Source: Pelodiscus sinensis
Taxonomy: Eukaryota; Chordata; Testudines; Trionychidae
Direction: 5' to 3'
Assembly: GCF_049634645.1 (NCBI RefSeq)
Contig: NC_134728.1
Span: 19,816,001 to 19,880,000 of the forward strand
Length of the DNA stretch: 64,000 bases
Shown: positions 45,993-57,699 of the stretch, piece by piece
Position numbering within the stretch: the stretch's first letter is position 1
Layout of the letters: every line of letters begins with the position of its first letter
The notes under the pieces: model-generated
Told to the model about the DNA's origin: nothing
Seen by the model: only the letters and a program-made list of their open reading frames with translations
Database searches by the model: none
Program-made: the position numbers and the translations under genes

Positions 45993-46195
45993 AGGATAGT
46001 CCAGTGGTTAAGGTAGTAGCACTGGGCTTAGTAAGCTGAAAGTAAAGTTTCTGCTGTGTTACAAACTTCCTGTGTGGTCTGGGCCATGTCACTTGGCCTT
46101 TCAGTGGCTCAGTTCTCCACTGTAAAATGGAGATAATTCTACCTCATGAGGTGTTGTGTAGATAAATGCATTAAAGTTTGTGGTAATTGGAGGAC
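45993..46195 (+). repeat. MIR SINE, nearly full length
   Basis: The tRNA-derived head 'ccagtggttaaggtagtagc', the core 'cttcctgtgtggtctgggcc', and 'ctgtaaaatggagataattc' with 'ctcatgaggtgttgtgtaga' appear in the expected order. Confidence 0.75.
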
Positions 46196-46257
46196 ATAGA
46201 AAAACCTGCGATATATACATCAGTGAAGTTAATAGCTGAAGTTGACCCTTTCTATAT

Positions 46258-48012
46258 CATGTAGGCCCACTGCTTAGTGAGGAGGGAGAAGCAGTAACAG
46301 GAAACTTGGAAATGGCGGAGATGCTCAATGACTTCTTTGTTTCGGTCTTCACCGAGAAGTCTGGAGGTGTGCCTAACGTAGTGAATACAAGCAGAGAGAG
46401 GGTAAGTTTAGAAGATAGGATACACAAAGAACAAGTTAAAAATCACTTAGGAAAGTTAGATGTCAGCAAGTCACCAGGTCCTGATGAAATGCATCCCAGG
46501 ATACTCAAGGAGCTGATAGAGGAGGTATCTGAGCCTTTAGCTATGATCTTTGAAAAATCATGGCAGACAGGGGAGATTCCAGAAGACTGGAAAAGGGCAA
46601 ATATTGTGCCCATCTATAAAAAGGGGAATAAGAACAACCCAGGAAACTATAGACCGGTCAGTTTAACGTCTGTCCCAGGGAAGATAATGGAGCAGGTAAT
46701 TAAGGAAATCATATGCAAACACTTGGAAGGTAATAAAGTGATAGGGAATAGCCAGCATGGGTTTGTGAAGAACAAGTCATGCCAAACTAATCTGATAGCT
46801 TTCTTTGATAAGATAACGAGCCTTGTGGATAAGGGAGAAGCGGTGGATGTCATATACCTAGACTTTAGTAAGGCATTTGATACGGTCTCGCATGATATTC
46901 TTATTGATAAACTAGGCAAATATAACTTAGATAGGGCCACGATAAGGTGGGTGCATAATTGGCTGGATAACCGTAGTCAGAGAGTTGTTGTTAACGGTTC
47001 TAAATCCTGCTGGAAAGGGATAACAAGTGGAGTTCCTCAAGGGTCTGTTTTGGGACCCGTACTGTTCAATATCTTCATCAATGATGTAGATATTGGGATA
47101 GAGAGTACGCTTATTAAGTTTGCAGATGATACCAAACTGGGTGGGGTTGCGACTTCTTTGGAGGATAGGGACATAATTCAAAATGACCTTAGCAAGTTAG
47201 AGAAATGGTCAGAGGTAAACAGGATGAGGTTTAATAAAGAGAAATGCAAAGTGCTCCACTTAGGAAGGAACAATCAGTTCCATACATACAAGATGAGAAG
47301 CGACTGTCTAGGAAGGAGCATGGCAGAAAGGGATCTAGGGGTCATAGTGGACCACAAGTTGAATATGAGTCAACAGTGTGATGCTGTTGCAAAAAAAGCA
47401 AATATGATTCTAGGTTGTATCAACAGGTGTGTTGTAAGCAAAACTCGGGAAGTCATTCTGCCGCTCTACTCTGCACTAGTTAGGCCTCAGCTGGAGTACT
47501 GTGTCTAGTTCTGGGCGCCACATTTCAAGAAAGATGTGGAGAAATTGGAAAGGGTACAGAGAAGAGCGACAAGAATGATTAAAGGTTTAGAGAACATGAC
47601 CTATGAAGCCAGGCTTCATGAACTGGGCTTGTTTAGTTTGGAAAAAAGAAGATTAAGGGGGGACATGATAGCGGTTTTCAAATATCTAAAAGGGTGTCAC
47701 AAGGAGGAAGGAGAAAATTTGTTCCTTTTGGTTTCTGAGGACAGGACAAGGAGTAATGGGCTTAAAGTGCAGCAGGGGAGGTTTAGATTGGACATTAGGA
47801 AAAATTCCTAACTGTCAGGGTGGTCAAATATTGGAATAAATTGCCAAGGGAGGTGGTGGAATCTCCCTCTCTGGAGATATTTAAGAACAGGTTAGATAGA
47901 CATCTGTCAGGGATGGTGTAGGTGGAGCTTGGTCCTGCCTTGAGGGCGGGGGGCTGGACTCGATGACCTCTTGAGGTCCCTTCCAGTCCTATTATTCTAT
48001 GATTCTATGATC
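46258..48012 (+). mobile_element. CR1 LINE, 5'-truncated, comparatively young
   Basis: It begins within ORF2 (GPLLSEEGEA just before the RT) and ends with the CR1 3' end: 'ggagatatttaagaacaggt', 'gatgacctcttgaggtccct', then ATTCTATGATTCTATGA. 5' truncation is usual for LINE insertion. Only one in-frame stop and one late frameshift were noticed, so it is much less decayed than the antisense CR1 at 10640. Confidence 0.9.
46306..47811 (+). pseudogene. CR1 ORF2 reverse transcriptase (one internal stop)
   Basis: Four hundred codons are open to a TAG at 47506-47508, where the family has Gln (YCV-stop-FWAPHF), a single C-to-T change. The same frame then runs on to 47811. Landmarks are GPDEMHPRIL, NYRPVSLTSVPGKIMEQV, the first catalytic Asp in VIYLDFSKAFDTV, GVPQGSVLGPVLF, the catalytic FADDTKLGG, and the C-terminal LERVQRRATRMI. 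The APE endonuclease is missing because of 5' truncation. The ATG at 46306 is internal, not a native start. Confidence 0.88.
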
Positions 48013-48747
48013 AGATTTTTTTAACCATGTTATCTGGGCTCTGCAAAGGGAAAAAATAAGTCAAATGAATTACAGATTAAACCTCTCTAGTCCAGCACCC
48101 TGAGGACCTAACCAGTGCTGGACCACGGATGCTAGACCTCAGAAGGCAGAGCTGTTGCTGCACAGCTGTTACCACCTAGCTCCTGAGTGAGAGGCCTGCC
48201 CATCAGGACTCAGACCTTTGAGCTGCAGGTGTTGCCTGCAGCCATTACCGGGGCAGCCTTAAAGCTAGGAGGCTGGGCCCTGGTAGTGGGCCACTGCCGG
48301 CGGACTGCCCCAAAGGGGCGCTGCCCTTTTGTGGGAGACCAAGGGCAAGGGTGTGTGCTGTGATGGTAGATTATAATTGAGTGTGCATTTTGTGTGTGCT
48401 AGTGTGAGCGGCACACTTGGTTGTGTGGTGGCCTATTCAGTCCCTGGTGAGAGCAAGGAGGGTAGGCGAGGGTTCTTGGTGAGAGGAAGTTCCCTTTAGC
48501 TACCCAAATTGAAGGTGTGTGTTTGTTCTGCTCCCCCCACCCCAACCGCCAATATGTGGTTTGGCACAGATTGGGTGCCTAAGGAGGAGGGCTCAGATGG
48601 CATCGTGGTGGTTGTGACAGGTAAGGGAAGATCTAGAAGTATGATCCAGCCAAGGGAAATGATGTTTAGACAGTTATGTGCTGTTCCGGTCCTATTCCCA
48701 GCCTTAAAAATTTTGGGAACATTAATACCTGGTGATCGGCCCTAAGG

Positions 48748-49131
48748 GTGCTGTTGCTGAATGCCAGGTCAGTATCCCAGAAGACAGCTGTCATCCACGA
48801 TTTAATTCTGAATGAAGGAGATGACCTGGCTTGTATCACTGAGACCTGGCTGAGAGTGGAGGGAGGCGTCGACCTTTCCCAATTGTGCCCGGCTGGGTTC
48901 TCAGTACAGCATCAGCCACAGCTTAATGGTCGGGGAGGTGGGGTGCCGAGGCTTTTGGTCTTGGGGGACTTTAATATCCACACCGAGGCTGTTCTGTCTG
49001 GTCCGGCCCAAGATTTTATGGATACCATGACCACCCTAGGATTATCCCAAGAAATAACTGACCCAACACATGTTGCAGGTCATACACTCGATTTGGTTTT
49101 TGGACTAAGGGTGATAGAGTTCTTGGGATAA
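48748..49131 (+). pseudogene. L2-like endonuclease with internal deletion
   Basis: LLNARSVSQKTAVIHDLI, then ITETWL, gives the N-terminal part of the APE fold. The frame jumps from NGRGGGV straight to LLVLGDFNIHTEAV, so the middle of the domain is gone. It ends with DPTHVAGHTLDLVF, close to the C-terminal motif. The WTDHYLVKF continuation (the usual SDH motif) is out of frame at 49137. Confidence 0.7.
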
Positions 49132-49532
49132 GGGATGTGGCTACACTCCCTTTGTCATGGACTGATCACTACTTGGTCAAGTTTAGACTATCTGCTGACC
49201 TTCCCCTCCACAGAGGACAAATTAAGATGATCTGCCCTTGGAGGCTGATGGATCCGGAGGGTTTTCTGAGGTCCCTGAGGGATTGTTCAGCCATTATGGC
49301 AAATGGTCCTGTAGATACCCTAGTTGATACATGGAACACCGAGGTAGCCGGAGCAGTTGATATGATTGCTCCTAAGTGCCCTCTTCAGACCAGTCAAGCC
49401 AAGTTTGCTCCCTGGTTTTCTGGGGAGCTGAAGGCAGCAAAACAGTCTGTGTGACAGCTAGAACGCCGCTGGAGGAGAACTAGAGCTGAGTCTGATCGAC
49501 TGCGGGTTAGAGCTGAACTGCGAACTTACTCT

Positions 49533-50771
49533 GTGGTGGTGCTGACAGCGAAGAAAAGCTGCTTCTCCACCCGTATCGTGTCTGCACAATGCCATCCAGT
49601 GGAATTGTTTAAAATAGTGCGGGGCCTGTTGCAGTCTGGCACTCATGATGAAATGGAGGAGCCTTTGGCCCCCCACTGCAATCTGTTTGCAAAGCATTTT
49701 GCAAATAAGATCGCCCTCATCCGGTTGGATTTAGACTCTGGTTGCTGTGCAAGTGGGGTACAGACTGTGTTGAATGCACCACTCAGTCTTTTTTCTCTGG
49801 ATCAGTTTCAGCTATTGCAGACTGAGAATGTGGACAAGGTACTTGGAGGAGTGCGACCAACCACGTGCTCACTTGACCCCTGCCCTTCATGGCTTATTAA
49901 ATCTAGCCAGGAAGGGATAACTGGCTGTGTCCAGGGGATTATTAATGCGTCTTTTAGATCTGGTATGGTTCCTGATGCCTTGAAAGAGGCAGTGATAAAA
50001 CCGTTACTCAAGAAGACCTCCCTGGACCCACATGACTTAAATAACTATCGCCCAATTGCTAATATTCCCTTCTTGGGCAAGGTACTCAAGCGGGCAGTGA
50101 CGCTGCAACTCCAAGCTTTCTTGGAAGAAACAGACTACTTAGATCCATTTCAGTCTGGCTTTAGGCCTGGTTTTGGAACTGAAATAGCCTTGGTCGCCCT
50201 GGTAGACGATTTACGCCAGAAGATAGACAAGGGGAGTGCATCCCTGTTGATTCTCCTAGACCTCTCAGCGGCTTTTGATACCATTGACCATGATATCCTT
50301 CTGGGACACCTGGCGGAATTGGGTATTGGAGGCACTGTTCTGCAATGGTTCTGGTCCTACCTGTCAGGACGCTTTCAGAAGGTGGAGCTAGGGGACTGCT
50401 ATTCGACCCCGTGGCGATTATGCTATGGGGTCCCACAAGGTTCCATCTTGTCCTCTGTGCTGTTTAATATCTACATGAAGCTGCTGGGAGAGGTCATAAG
50501 GAGTTTTGGAGGACGGTGCCATCAATATGCAGATGACACCCAACTCTATTTCCCTGTGACATTAGAACCAGGTGTGGCGGTGACTGATCTAAATCCGTGT
50601 CTGGAGGCAGTGATGGTTTGGACAAAGTCAAATAAGCTGAAGTTGAACCCAGATAAGACTGAGGTCCTGTGGATCAGGAGGCATCTGTTCGTGAATGTGG
50701 CATGGCACCTGTTCTGGATGGGGTTACTCTCCTCCTGGACGGGGTTACTCTCCTCCTGGACCCTTTTTTAA
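49533..50771 (+). pseudogene. L2-like reverse transcriptase
   Basis: An open stretch of 412 codons with LNNYRPIANIPFLGKVLKR, FQSGFRPGFGTEIAL, the first Asp in LLDLSAAFDTIDHDIL, YGVPQGSILSSVLFNIY and the catalytic QYADDTQLYF. The usual N-D after the VLFNIY motif reads MK. A 21-base tandem duplication at 50720-50761 repeats GLLSSWT before the stop. The frame then shifts. Confidence 0.82.
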
Positions 50772-50879
50772 CATTTGAAAATTAGATTTCTTCGGTGGTC
50801 AGGAGTGCCTTTGTGCAACTTCATTTGATCCGCCAGCTGCGACCCTTACTGAACAAACATGACTTGGCCACAGTGATCC

Positions 50880-51296
50880 ATGCATGCTCTTGTTACATCC
50901 CGACTTTATGTAGGGCTGCCTCTAAGGAGCCTTCAGAAACTTCAACTGGTCCAGAATGCGGCTGCTCGAGTTTTAACTAACATTAGTTATACGGAGCACA
51001 TTATGCCAGTGCTTCGGCAACTGCACTGGCTTCCAGTATGTTTCCGGGCTCAATTTAAGGTTTTAGTTATGACCTATAAAGCCTTAAATGAGTTGGGTCC
51101 AGGGTATCTGAAGGACCGTCTTCTCCCATATGAACCTGCCCGGGGATTGACGTCAGCTGGGGAGGCTTTGCTTCGTGTTCCCCCACTTGTGGAGATAAGA
51201 TTAACATCTACAAGGAACAGGGCATTCTCAGCTTTTGCTCCCAGGATGTGGAATTCTCTTCCTCGGGATATTCACGTTGTTTCAGCGTCAGGCTAA
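50880..51296 (+). pseudogene. L2-like ORF2 C-terminal domain
   Basis: It reads LQLVQNAAARVLTN, then LRQLHWLPVCFRAQFKVLV, TYKALNELGPGYL and APRMWNSLP, the conserved tail after the RT in L2/CR1-type LINEs. It lies in a different frame from the RT, separated by at least one frameshift around 50770-50870. Confidence 0.75.
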
Positions 51297-51550
51297 TGCC
51301 ACCCTTTTTACTCATGCTTTTATTAATGTTTGAGTCCGTATGTGTGTGTTCCCCCACTCTACATGATTTTTAGCTGGTTATGTCCCTCTGAGGTCTCATA
51401 TTTTAAATTTTTATATATATTTGTATTTTTTTTTTGTTTGTACTTGTAAGCCGCCTTGAATATTTTAAATAGAAAGGTGGGGTAAAAATATTTAAATAAA
51501 TAAAATAAATGTTGCCAGACTAGAGAGTGCTGGACTAGGGAGGTTCAACA

Positions 51551-52899
51551 TGTACTTTGAGTGAAGATAGTACACAGATTACATTTTCAGCTGACCTCAA
51601 GTCAGCATCTGATTAAGGGTGCCCACTTTTGCACATGCAGGACAGTGACTGGTTGTTGGAGCTGCAAGTGCAAAATGGGATGCTGGCCCACTTGGCAGGC
51701 AAAATCTGTTGTGTGTTCTAAAGATAACATGTAACATCAGAACCTAAATGGGCCTCAGATGGTCCACATCCCTTGCTTGCACACCTGTGAGTTTATAGAG
51801 GAATTATACCAAAAGTGCTCTAGCATCCATCCTTGTATTGATATAATGCTTTCTTCTCAGAGGTGCTCAGTGCCCCGATATGTTTTCAGCATCCCTCAGG
51901 ATCAGACTCACAGCAGCTCCTCAAATGCTGTCAGACCCATGCCAGACACGATAGATGCCAGTGAGCTGTTGTGAAATAGCCTATTTGTCAGTAGATCATC
52001 TGACTGTAGCTTCCTATTTTATTCTCTCCCCCCGCCTCCACACACACACTTGAGAGAGGGCTTGAGAAGGAGCGAACTCAATATATGTTGAGTGAATTGA
52101 TGATGTATGATCTTCACTATTGAATTCAGGATGCATTTTATAGAGAGGAAGACTGTGCATGCCACTGAAAGAAGGGAGGGGAAGAGACAGCCATGGAATG
52201 TACCTGCTTTATTGCTTTCAGGAAGATGGGGAAGATTCTCTCAGACTGACTGATAAAATACTGAAAATTATTTTAAAATGTTCCCTGAACAGATCAGATA
52301 GCACTTCTTCGGCACCTTTTTATTAGTTAGTTTGAAGTTGTTAGGTACTTTGGAGTCCAGTTGCTTGCTTTCTTGCTTTTCATTTAATGTGTGTATTTTA
52401 AAGTGATAAATGTTGAGTTTACACAGGACAGCTGTAGATGTAAATAATTCACACCTTATGGGCTGTGGGCAGTGTTGGGCAAGATGTACCAGCAGAGTCA
52501 ATATTTATCAGTCATAAAATAAGAAAAAATAAAACTGATACATACCCAGCTCAATAGGAATCCAAAGGGAACAGGTAGGGGACATTGTTCAGGGGTGCTA
52601 TCATATCACTCCTGGGTTGGCAGGCTCAGCAGAATGGCCAAGAACAGTGGCCCCTGGGGCATAAATTCCCTTTAATACTGGTCACAGTTGAGGTATGTTT
52701 ATTAAAAGGGGGACAGTAGAGGGAAGGGTTTATTGGCAGGTGGCTGATGGAATGCTGCATAAACCACATCTCCACCAGCCTTTTCCCATCTTCACTTGGA
52801 GGGCAGGTCTCATTGACCCACTGAGGCTTATTGCTTCTGTCTCCATTGTAAATACCAACAATTAATGAGAATGTATTTACATACTTCAGTATAACCTAG
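51551..52899. other. Unassigned intergenic sequence
   Basis: A CA-type run lies near 52033-52046. No gene, exon or clear repeat seen. Confidence 0.5.
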
Positions 52900-53160
52900 G
52901 AGCCCCATTCAATGAGAGCTCCATTGTGCCATATACTAGTCTACGGCCAGTGTACAGAACCAAGTTTTCTACATCTCAGGCCAATGAGCCATCCGCTAGA
53001 CCACGTTACCTCTGGAGCATTGTTACTAATGAATAAAATGAGGTCAAGTCACTTACTCAAGGTGACTCAGCAAATCAGTGGCAGAGTTAGGAATAAGAAC
53101 CTCAGTGTGTTGCCTCTTGCTCTAACTACCAAACTTCATGCTCTCAGCCCATTTTTTATT
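52900..53160 (-). repeat. MIR-like SINE, antisense
   Basis: 'tcaagtcacttactcaaggt', 'cagcaaatcagtggcagagt' and 'ctctaactaccaaacttcat' is the complement of a MIR core and head. Confidence 0.6.
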
Positions 53161-54293
53161 AGAGGATTTTTTTAAGGACACATTTCTGCAGCTTTCACCA
53201 GTAGAATGTCCTGCTCCTTAGGCTATCTCTGTTATTCCTCCTGATACAGCAATGGCTTTGCTGATGAAGCACAGCTCTCATTAACACACAGCGCACAAAT
53301 CACTTCTAGTACACTGCACACAGGCCATTTTTTACATCTAGATACATCACTTTCCAACACCGCATGGCTTTTCTTGTCCTAAATAAAGGACTGGAATGGG
53401 GTCCTTGCTCTTTCAAGCTGAGATAGGGGAGATGGGCAAATTTAAGGGATACACAGGAAGAAATCCAGTATGAGAGAGGCTTAGCACTAGCAATTGTTAG
53501 AAAAGAACAGGCTACCCAGAGACAAATGGGGTAGAAGGGCACTTTTATTGCTGATACTCATTAGTCTTGGATCACTCTTACCTGGGATGTGAGTAAACCA
53601 CAAATGAACCCCAAGTACATCTTTTTATCTTAGTATGTAAATACACTTACCAATTACATCACCCTTTAAGTCCTAATTTAGTAATGTGAACATGGTTATA
53701 ATGCGTAATCGTAACCAGCCCCTGTGTACTGTTTACAGCTTTTTGGTTGATGTAGGCAGTTTTCAAATCACAAAACTCCTTGAATCAGCAGCTTACCAGG
53801 GGTACAGGATATGTGACCCTGAATGTATACTTCAGAGCAGATAAGGGAGTAAGGAAGATAGCATTATTAACACATAGGCCATTAATTAAAAGATTACGTC
53901 TTGGGTACAGCTGCATGGTCATCTATCCTGAGCAAGTAGGGAAGGAGGAATCAAAACAAGTCTGTAAATCAATTCCGCAGGGTCTGCCTGGGCCGTGCCC
54001 TATTACCATGGTCGCAACTACCAGGACCTCTTATTTAACCCTTACACACCCCAACAGCAATCAGCCATGACTACATGATAGGCAGAAGACACTCAAGACG
54101 ATCTTCTGTCCCAGGCAAAACTTCAGAGTGCTACCCCCTCCACTCTCTAGAACAGAGATTTGCAGAGGTTGGATTTACCAGGGGCTTGGGCAGGAGGGAT
54201 GCAGTAAGCCTTCTGATGATTAACAGTTATAGTAGAAGTGTCAGGAGTATGGAAATGGGGAGATAAGTTGCAGATTGTAGCATCACCCACTTT
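53161..54293. other. Unassigned intergenic sequence
   Basis: Nothing recognised. Confidence 0.5.
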
Positions 54294-54640
54294 GGGCATG
54301 GCTACACTGTGTGGGGGGTTTTGAAAGAGGTATGCAAATAGTGCTCACATTTGCATATCTTCTTCCATTTTTTTTCCTGGAAGAGGCTTTTCCACCATTT
54401 GGCCCTGTTTACATGGGGCCAAAGGTTAGAAAAAAACCTTTTTTGAAAGCCCCCTTCTTCCTCGTAAAATGAGGTTTACAGGGGCTTTCAAAAGAGGGAT
54501 TTTTTTCCAACATTTGGACCCATCTACATGGGGCCAAATGGTGGAAAAGCATCTTCTGGGGGAAAAAATGGAAGGAGGTATGCAAATGAGTGCTATTTGC
54601 ATACCTCTTCCAATAAAAAACCCACAGTGTAGCTGTACCT
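54294..54640. mobile_element. Fold-back MITE (GGCTACACTGTG family)
   Basis: Starts GGGCATGGCTACACTGTG and ends CACAGTGTAGCTGTACCT. The arms repeat 'gaggtatgcaaat', 'catttggccc' and 'gggctttcaaaa' blocks in opposite orientation over almost the whole length. No coding capacity. Confidence 0.7.
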
Positions 54641-55743
54641 TCACAGTTGGCCCTGCTGCCCCTCTGTCATGACAGGGGGCAGCTAGGCAAAATCGGAGTG
54701 GGTGGCATTCTGACCTGGCGTATGGGATTGCAGCAGCACTTAGTTTTGGCCTGGCTGCCCCAGCCATGCTATGCAGAATATTTCACCCTAGGCAGCTGCC
54801 TAACTGCCTATAGCTGGACTACAGCATCCCTGATTATTGGTCAGAGCTGATTTAAGGAAACAAATATGAGGAATTAAAATGGATTAGAAAGTACACAGCT
54901 GAACATTCCAAAGCAGAGATGTTGTGCTGGGGTGTGACATTCACAGGGACTTTAAAAAAAAAAAAAAGAGGAAGGTTTCAGGTCATCCAGTTAATAAGAC
55001 TATTTCCTTCCTTGGCCAGATGGATCCTCCTTGGATTCCTCTCTTTTGACGGAGAAGTGATGTCAACTAGCCTCCTTTGTTTTCACTTCTGTAGTGTGAA
55101 AAATGAGCCCTCCATTGGGATGTTCCAACAACCAGTATTCTTCTCTGTGCCAGATTCTGAGGTCCTGCCTTAGTATCTAACTCTGACCTCATCCCCTCAT
55201 CTCTGCTGTAACTAGCTAGGAGTCAGAGGAATTCTGCCTATGTGAAGCTAATGTAAGTGATTGCAAAATCAGACCTTTGGTCTTTATTTGGGAAGCTTTC
55301 CAATTACTTCAATGGGAGTTTGCCAAAGGAAGGACTGAGTAAAATCTTAGCCAGAGTGTCAGGGTTTGGTCTGGTGTTAGAAGTTTCATTCCCCTCTCTT
55401 TCAAGGGATCACTACTGACTTTAAGTTACTGCAAATCTAAGAAATCTGCAGTGTCAACAAACATAGAATGAAATGTGTTTGGTTAGCTTAAAATGTCCTT
55501 GCAAACCTGATAGTTTAAGCACAGATTATGTACTATAAAAGTAACATTCTGAGTTTATTCCTGTAATTGCACATTGAAAAGCAAAATCTAGTTTGCATTG
55601 TAATAAGGCACTATATTTAGTGAACTCTAGCTTTTAGCAACATTCAGCCGTTATAAAGAACAAACTAGTGATACGTAAGAACACAAAAATCCATGCACCT
55701 CAGAACTGCAGACCAGTGCTCTTCCTTGTGAATTGTTACAGAA
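54641..55743. other. Mostly unassigned; one old fold-back repeat
   Basis: At 55262-55355 is a decayed inverted repeat around 'attacttcaatgggagtttg', of the ancient reptile type. An A run lies at 54954-54967. No gene seen. Confidence 0.4.
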
Positions 55744-55839
55744 CCAATGGTTCACCATGACCTTAGGAGGCTGGTGACCATTCATCGATGTTAAGACCAG
55801 AAGGGATCAGTGTATTAGGGCTATCATATTTCAGTAGAG

Positions 55840-56270
55840 GATACTGGTAGAGGGAGGGGAAGTTGGAGGGGAGGTACGGTAGAAGCAGTTGGAGTGTGCA
55901 TGTACTGGGAGGAGGTACAGTAGGGGATAATGGAGAGATGTGTGTACTAGAAGAGAGTATGGGGAGTCATGGAGGGGGCATTTGGGAGGTACTGGAGAGG
56001 TGTGCATACTCATAGGGTATTTGGAGGGTACTGGAGGGATGTTTGAGTATTGTAAGGGAGTATTTAGGGATGTTGGAGGAGGTATTTGTGTGTGGTGGGA
56101 TGTATGTGGATGGGGGGCATTTAGGAGTGCTGGAGGGGTGCCTGTACTAAGAGGGGGCATATGGGGTGCTGGAGGGGTATTCATACTACTAGGAGGCATT
56201 TGGGGGGTGTTGGAGGGATATATATACTGGCAGGAAACATTTAGGGGATGCTAGATGGCATACCTGTGGC
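55840..56270. repeat. Degenerate minisatellite
   Basis: About nine or ten units of roughly 40-46 bases built on GGCATTTGGGGG, TGCTGGAGGGGT and ATACTAGGAGG. The units drift a great deal. Frames of 104 (plus) and 122 (minus) codons are open across it only because of the repeat. Confidence 0.75.
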
Positions 56271-56540
56271 CTCACACTTGAGGTGGGGGGCAGTATCACA
56301 CACCCTGTCACAGTGGTAGGTTGGCTGGTGCAGTCCCAGGATGCAGTATCAGCCAGTCAGTCAGTGTTCCCTGTGGGCTTCTCCTCTTCCCCAGGGCAGG
56401 AAGCCAGGTCCTGGCCCTGTTATCCTGGACCCATTACCCCTCCTCCAGGCCAGATTCTGAGGTCCTATGGCAGGGCAGACAATCAAGAGGTGCTTGATGA
56501 CTCCTCTTATCTGGAAGGCCAGGTGGGGTCAGCACAGGTG

Positions 56541-56975
56541 GGGTATGTCCAGACTACATGCCTCTGCCGACAGAGGCATGTAAAATAGGCTATCCGACAT
56601 AGTCAATGAAGGGGGGATTTAAATATCCCCGGCTTCATTAAAATAACAATGGCTGCCGCGCTGCGCCGGCTCAGCTGGTCGTCAGCACAGCGCGTGAGTC
56701 AAGACACGGATCAGTCGACAAGGGAAGCCTTTGTCGACCGCTCCCTTATGCCTCGTGAAATGAGGTTTACAGGAGTGGTCAACAAAAGCTTCCCTTGTCA
56801 ACCAATCCATGTCTTGACTCGCGCGCTGTGCCGACTATCAGCTGAGCCGGCGCAGCACGGTGGCCATTTTTATTGTAATGAAGCCGGGAATATTTAAATC
56901 CCCACTTCATTGTCTATGTCGGGTAGCCTATTTTACATGCCTCTGTCGGCAGAGGCATGTAGTCTAAACGTACCC
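56541..56975. mobile_element. Fold-back MITE (complete copy)
   Basis: Starts GGGTATGTCCAGACTACATG and ends GGCATGTAGTCTAAACGTACCC. The arms share 'cctctgccgacagaggc', 'atttaaatatccccggcttc' and 'caatggctgccgcgctgcg' in opposite orientation. GTG and GTA at the ends may be a decayed 3-bp duplication. The half copy at 14451 belongs to this family. Confidence 0.75.
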
Positions 56976-57087
56976 GTAGAGTTCAGCAGCTCTGGGGTGC
57001 ATGGAAGGGTCCAGTCAGGAAGCAGAGGTGATTCTGAGCTGTAATGTCTGGAACAGAAAAATCCCAGACATTTCCTCTTATCTCAAC

Positions 57088-57325
57088 AATAAGAACATAA
57101 GAATGACCGTACTGGGTCAGACCAAAGGTCCATCTAGCCCAGTAGCCTGTCTGCTGACAGTGGCCAGCACCAGGTGCCCCAGAGGGGGTGGACCAAAGAC
57201 AATGATCAAGCTATTTGTCTCGTGCCATCCATCTCCAGCCTCTGACAAACAAAGGCCAGGTACACCATTTCTATCCCCTGGCTAATAGCCTTTTATGGAC
57301 CTGCTCAGACCGAGCGAGGAGGACA
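57088..57325 (-). mobile_element. CR1 3' end fragment, antisense
   Basis: 'aagaacataagaatgaccgt', 'actgggtcagaccaaaggtc', 'gacagtggccagcaccaggt' and 'ccctggctaatagcc' give the antisense 3' region of the same CR1 family as at 21503. More antisense CR1-like text ('gagatggagaatctaccact') is at 57470-57600. Confidence 0.75.
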
Positions 57326-57699
57326 AAAAATAGATATCTGGGAATACCTGAATGTATAGTAACTATATCATTTAATGTAACCTCCTATATGTCACATTAA
57401 CTCTCATCTAGTTATCTTGTTATTGAGCCCAATACTTGGAATGTGACTAAAGTATAATTTGTGATTGGTTAAAGTGTCTCTTCCAAAAAGGCATATGGTC
57501 TTGATCTGAAGCCATCAAGAGATGGAGAATCTACCACTTCCCTTGGTAGTTTGTACCCATGGTTAGTCACCATAACTTTTAACAATGGGTGCATATAGTG
57601 TATTTAATTTGAATTTGTTTTTTTCTTTTCCAGATGTCCTTACTAATGTTATATTGTCTGGAGTTTCACAATTTAGAAAGAAATCACTGGAAACACAGA

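Larger units (their letters stand above)
48143..51510 (+). mobile_element. L2-like LINE
   Basis: In order: a GC-rich 5' region, an APE endonuclease remnant (48748-49130), an RT (49533-50771), a C-terminal domain in another frame (50880-51295), and the tail 'gtaagccgccttgaatattt' with AAATAAATAAAATAAAT. That tail is the L2-type 3' end of reptile elements. Several frameshifts and an internal deletion in the endonuclease make it inactive. Confidence 0.8.
48083..51550. mobile_element. Terminal-inverted-repeat element split by an L2-like LINE
   Basis: The left end has ACCTCTCTAGTCCAGCACCC (from 48086) and the right end has its complement, GTGCTGGACTAGGGAGGTT (to about 51547). Everything between 48143 and 51510 is a plus-strand LINE. 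Flanking the LINE, GATGCTAGACCTCAGA (48127-48142) and GTTGCCAGACTAGAGA (51511-51526) agree at 11 of 16, a plausible decayed LINE target duplication. The DNA element itself was short. Confidence 0.6.

Noticed and set aside
45993..46040. tRNA gene-like segment
   Set aside because: The promoter-like text belongs to the tRNA-derived head of a MIR SINE; no cloverleaf is formed.
55940..56254. Glycine-rich 104-codon frame
   Set aside because: It lies wholly inside the minisatellite; the repeats keep the frame open.
55840..56270. Tandem repeats considered as a CRISPR array
   Set aside because: No constant repeat with unique spacers; units drift gradually, and the DNA is vertebrate.
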